From assembly GCA_964531525.1 (NCBI GenBank), contig CAZHDF010000174.1:1-7344 (forward strand): a DNA stretch of 7,344 nt, in the 5' to 3' direction. The translations under genes and the position numbers were made by a program. The notes beneath the pieces were generated by a model, which worked only from the letters and a program-made list of their open reading frames with translations, was not told the origin of the DNA and made no database searches. Shown one piece after another: positions 5,088 through 7,344 of the stretch; positions within the stretch are counted from its first letter, which is position 1, and the number at the start of each line of letters is the position of its first letter. This stretch comes from CAYYWV01 sp964531525 (GTDB lineage: Bacteria; Pseudomonadota; Alphaproteobacteria; JAAXGF01).

Positions 5088-7344
5088 TCACCCGCGTAGC
5101 ACGCCGCCGGTCGCCTTGCCGACGGCGGCGACGATGCGGGCGGCGACGGCCTCGATCTCGTCGTCGGTGAGGGTGCGCTCGGTCGGCTGGAGCGTCACCG
5201 CGATGGCGAGCGAGCGCTTACCCTCGCCGAGCTCGGGACCCTCGTAGGTATCGAACAGCTCGACCCCGGCGATCAGCGCCTTGTCGGCGCCGCGCGCGGC
5301 GCGCAGGAGATCGCCCGCGGCCACGTCCGCGTCGACCACGAAGGCGAAGTCGCGCACCACCGAGTGGAAGGGCGAGAGCTTGAGCGGCGGACGCGCGGTG
5401 CCCTTGCGCGCGCGGGGCGCGGGAATCGCCTCGATGAAGACCTCGGCCGCGACCGCCGGTCCCTTGACGTCGAGCGCCGCGAGCACGCGCGGATGCAGGG
5501 CGCCGAAATGGCCCAGAACCCTGGGGCCGAGGCGCAGGGTTCCCGACTGGCCGGGATGGTACCAGGCGGGGCCCGGGGTCTCGATCTGGACGCTCGCCGC
5601 CGGCCCGCCGCAGGCCGCGATCACGGCGAGCGCGTCGGCCTTGGCGTCGAACGCGTCGACGTCGCGGGGCGGCGCCGCCCAATGGCGCGGCCCGCTGCGC
5701 CCGCGCCGCAGAACACCGGCGGCCAGGAGCTGGCCTTCGGGCGTGTCGTCGCGATAGACATGGGCGACCTCGAACAGGCCGACCTCGGCGATGTCGCGGG
5801 CGACGTTGCGGCCCGCGGCGGCGACCAGGTTGGGGATCAGGCTCGGGCGCATGTCGGTGAGCTCGGCGCTGATCGGATTGGCCAGCCGCAGCGCCGGCGC
5901 GCCGCCGCCGAACAGCTCGGCCTGGGCCTGCGAAAGAAACGACCAGGTCACCGCCTCGGCCAGCCCGCGCGCGGCGAGCGCGCGCTTGGCGCGGCGCGCG
6001 CGGCGCTGATTGGTGGTCAGGATCGGGCGCGCGACGCCTTCCTCGCGCGGCATCGACACGGCGGGAATGCGGTCGTAGCCGTGGATGCGCAGCACCTCCT
6101 CGATCACGTCGGGCTCGACGTCGATGTCGTGGCGCCAGCTCGGCACGGTGACGGAAAGCGTGTCTCCATCCTCGCCGTCGGCGACCGCGAAGCCGAGGCG
6201 CTCGAGGATCGCGCGCGCCTCGCCGGCGGGCACCGCGACGCCGCACAGGCTTTCCAGCCGCCCGGGGCGGACGGCGAGCCTGCGCCGCGTCTCGGGGGGC
6301 GCGCCGGCGACCACCAGCTCGCTCGGCGCGCCGCCGCAGAGATCGAGGATCAGCCGGGTTGCGATCTCGGCCGCCGGAATCGCGAAGGCCGGATCGACCC
6401 CGCGCTCGAAGCGGTAGCGGGCGTCGGTCTCGATCCCGAGCGCGCGCCCGGTGGCGGCGATGCGGCGCGGGTCGAACAGCGCGATTTCGAGGAACACGTC
6501 GGTCGTGTTCTCGTCGCAGCCCGTGCTCTCGCCGCCGATCACGCCGGCGAGGCTGACCAGCCCGCTGTCGTCGCAGATCGCGGTCATGGTCTCGTCGATC
6601 TCGTACTCGCGCCCGTCGAGCGCCATGAAGCGGTCGCCCTTGCGCCCCATGCGCAGGCGCAGGTCGCCCTTGACCTTGGCGGCGTCGAACACATGCGCCG
6701 GGCGGCCGAGGTCGAAGGTCAGCCAGTTGGTGAGATCGACCAGCGCCGAGATCGGCCGAAGGCCGATGGCGATCAGCCGGCGGCGCAGCCAGGCCGGGCT
6801 TTCGCCGTTCTTCACGCCCCGGATCAGGCGGCCGACGAACAGCGGGCAGGCGGCGGCGTGCTCGGCGTCGAAGTCGAGATGGACGCTGAGCGGGCTTTCG
6901 AATGCGCCCGGAACCGGCGTGGTATCGAGCGGCTTGAGGTCCCCCAGCCCGGCGGCGGCGAGGTCGCGGGCGATCCCGCGCACGCCCAGGCAATCGGCGC
7001 GGTCGGGCGTGATCGCGACGTCGAGCACCGGATCGTCGAGGCCGAGCGCGACCGCCGCCGGGCCGCCGATGGGCGCGTCCTCGGAAAGCTCGATGATCCC
7101 GTCGTGGTCGTCGCCGAGCCCCATCTCGCGCTCGGAGCACAGCATGCCGTTGCTGTCGACGCCGCGGATGGTCGCCGCCTTGAGCTTGACCCCGGTGCCC
7201 GGAATGACGAGGCCCGAGCGCGCGAACACGCCCTTCATTCCGGCGCGCGCGTTGGGCGCGCCGCAAACCACCTGGACGATGTCGTTGCCGGTATCGACCA
7301 GGCAAACCCGCAGCCGGTCGGCGTCGGGGTGCGGCTCGGCCGAG
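5088..7344 (-). CDS. pheT: Phenylalanyl-tRNA synthetase beta subunit (5' end outside window)
   Basis: The beta chain of the alpha2-beta2 class II enzyme that charges tRNA-Phe; it carries tRNA binding and the editing site that removes misacylated Tyr. The frame stays open through the right edge, so 751 residues are visible and roughly 50 are missing compared with a usual length near 800. An in-frame GTG at 7271 is internal, because the codons before it encode HPDADRLRVCLVDTG, part of the EMAP-like tRNA-binding OB fold (visible 5-17 onward, with VCGAPNARAG next). In order follow the B3/B4 editing domain (about 165-335, including ALVDLTNW and ARYRFERGVDP), the B5 domain (about 350-422, with SWRHDIDVEPDVIEEVLRIHGYDRIP split across its end), a catalytic-like core (about 430-640), and the C-terminal anticodon-binding FDX-ACB domain (about 650-751, starting LSPFHSVVRDFAFVV). 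The alpha-subunit gene pheS should lie just beyond the window. No frameshift or missing domain is seen. Confidence 0.97.
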   Translation of the reverse strand, partial: SAEPHPDADRLRVCLVDTGNDIVQVVCGAPNARAGMKGVFARSGLVIPGTGVKLKAATIRGVDSNGMLCSEREMGLGDDHDGIIELSEDAPIGGPAAVALGLDDPVLDVAITPDRADCLGVRGIARDLAAAGLGDLKPLDTTPVPGAFESPLSVHLDFDAEHAAACPLFVGRLIRGVKNGESPAWLRRRLIAIGLRPISALVDLTNWLTFDLGRPAHVFDAAKVKGDLRLRMGRKGDRFMALDGREYEIDETMTAICDDSGLVSLAGVIGGESTGCDENTTDVFLEIALFDPRRIAATGRALGIETDARYRFERGVDPAFAIPAAEIATRLILDLCGGAPSELVVAGAPPETRRRLAVRPGRLESLCGVAVPAGEARAILERLGFAVADGEDGDTLSVTVPSWRHDIDVEPDVIEEVLRIHGYDRIPAVSMPREEGVARPILTTNQRRARRAKRALAARGLAEAVTWSFLSQAQAELFGGGAPALRLANPISAELTDMRPSLIPNLVAAAGRNVARDIAEVGLFEVAHVYRDDTPEGQLLAAGVLRRGRSGPRHWAAPPRDVDAFDAKADALAVIAACGGPAASVQIETPGPAWYHPGQSGTLRLGPRVLGHFGALHPRVLAALDVKGPAVAAEVFIEAIPAPRARKGTARPPLKLSPFHSVVRDFAFVVDADVAAGDLLRAARGADKALIAGVELFDTYEGPELGEGKRSLAIAVTLQPTERTLTDDEIEAVAARIVAAVGKATGGVLRG

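Noticed and set aside
3548..5170. A 540-codon open frame on the + strand opposite lepA and the end of pheT
   Set aside because: It is antisense to a complete, motif-perfect lepA, its product is a low-complexity mix of Asp, His, Arg, Val and Leu with no family signature, and such mirror frames are expected where the coding strand has high third-position GC.
7269..7271. GTG as the start codon of pheT
   Set aside because: The frame continues upstream to the window edge and encodes the conserved HPDADRL part of the tRNA-binding domain, so the true start lies outside.
5218..7305. A 695-codon frame on the - strand overlapping pheT in another phase
   Set aside because: The product is extremely Arg-, Ala- and Pro-rich with no domains, while the pheT frame shows all its expected domains in order.

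Overview
The window looks like chromosomal housekeeping sequence from a high-GC alphaproteobacterium, possibly Rhodospirillales-like. This is inferred from the order cytochrome oxidase subunit III, DUF983, SURF1, from the alphaproteobacterial character of these proteins, and from strong G/C preference at third codon positions. No species can be named. I see no mobile element, tRNA, rRNA, CRISPR array or phage signature.

Left half, + strand (1-3229): the end of an aa3-type cytochrome c oxidase operon. It holds the 3' part of subunit III (ctaE/coxC, cut by the window edge), a small two-helix membrane protein with two CxxC pairs (DUF983), the oxidase assembly factor SURF1, and a complete M32-family metallocarboxypeptidase. 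The genes are tightly packed: 22 nt lie between ctaE and DUF983, DUF983 and SURF1 overlap by about 20 nt, and SURF1 and the peptidase overlap by 4 nt (GTGA). They are probably co-transcribed and partly translationally coupled. The first three act on, or are associated with, the terminal oxidase in the inner membrane. The peptidase is a soluble enzyme with no obvious role in that process.

Right half, - strand (3254-7344): pheT (phenylalanyl-tRNA synthetase beta subunit, start codon beyond the right edge) followed after 31 nt by lepA (elongation factor 4), probably one translation-related operon running leftwards towards the oxidase operon.

The two operons converge at 3229/3254 with only 24 nt between stop codons. 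A GC-rich hairpin there covers the lepA stop codon and is followed on the lepA strand by a short T run, a plausible terminator. No stretch over 300 nt lacks a gene.

I did not find a convincing new system. The points most worth a second look are the uncharacterised DUF983 protein, the M32 peptidase coupled to SURF1, and the overlapping hairpins at the convergent junction. The many long ORFs in other frames are high-GC shadows of these six genes.
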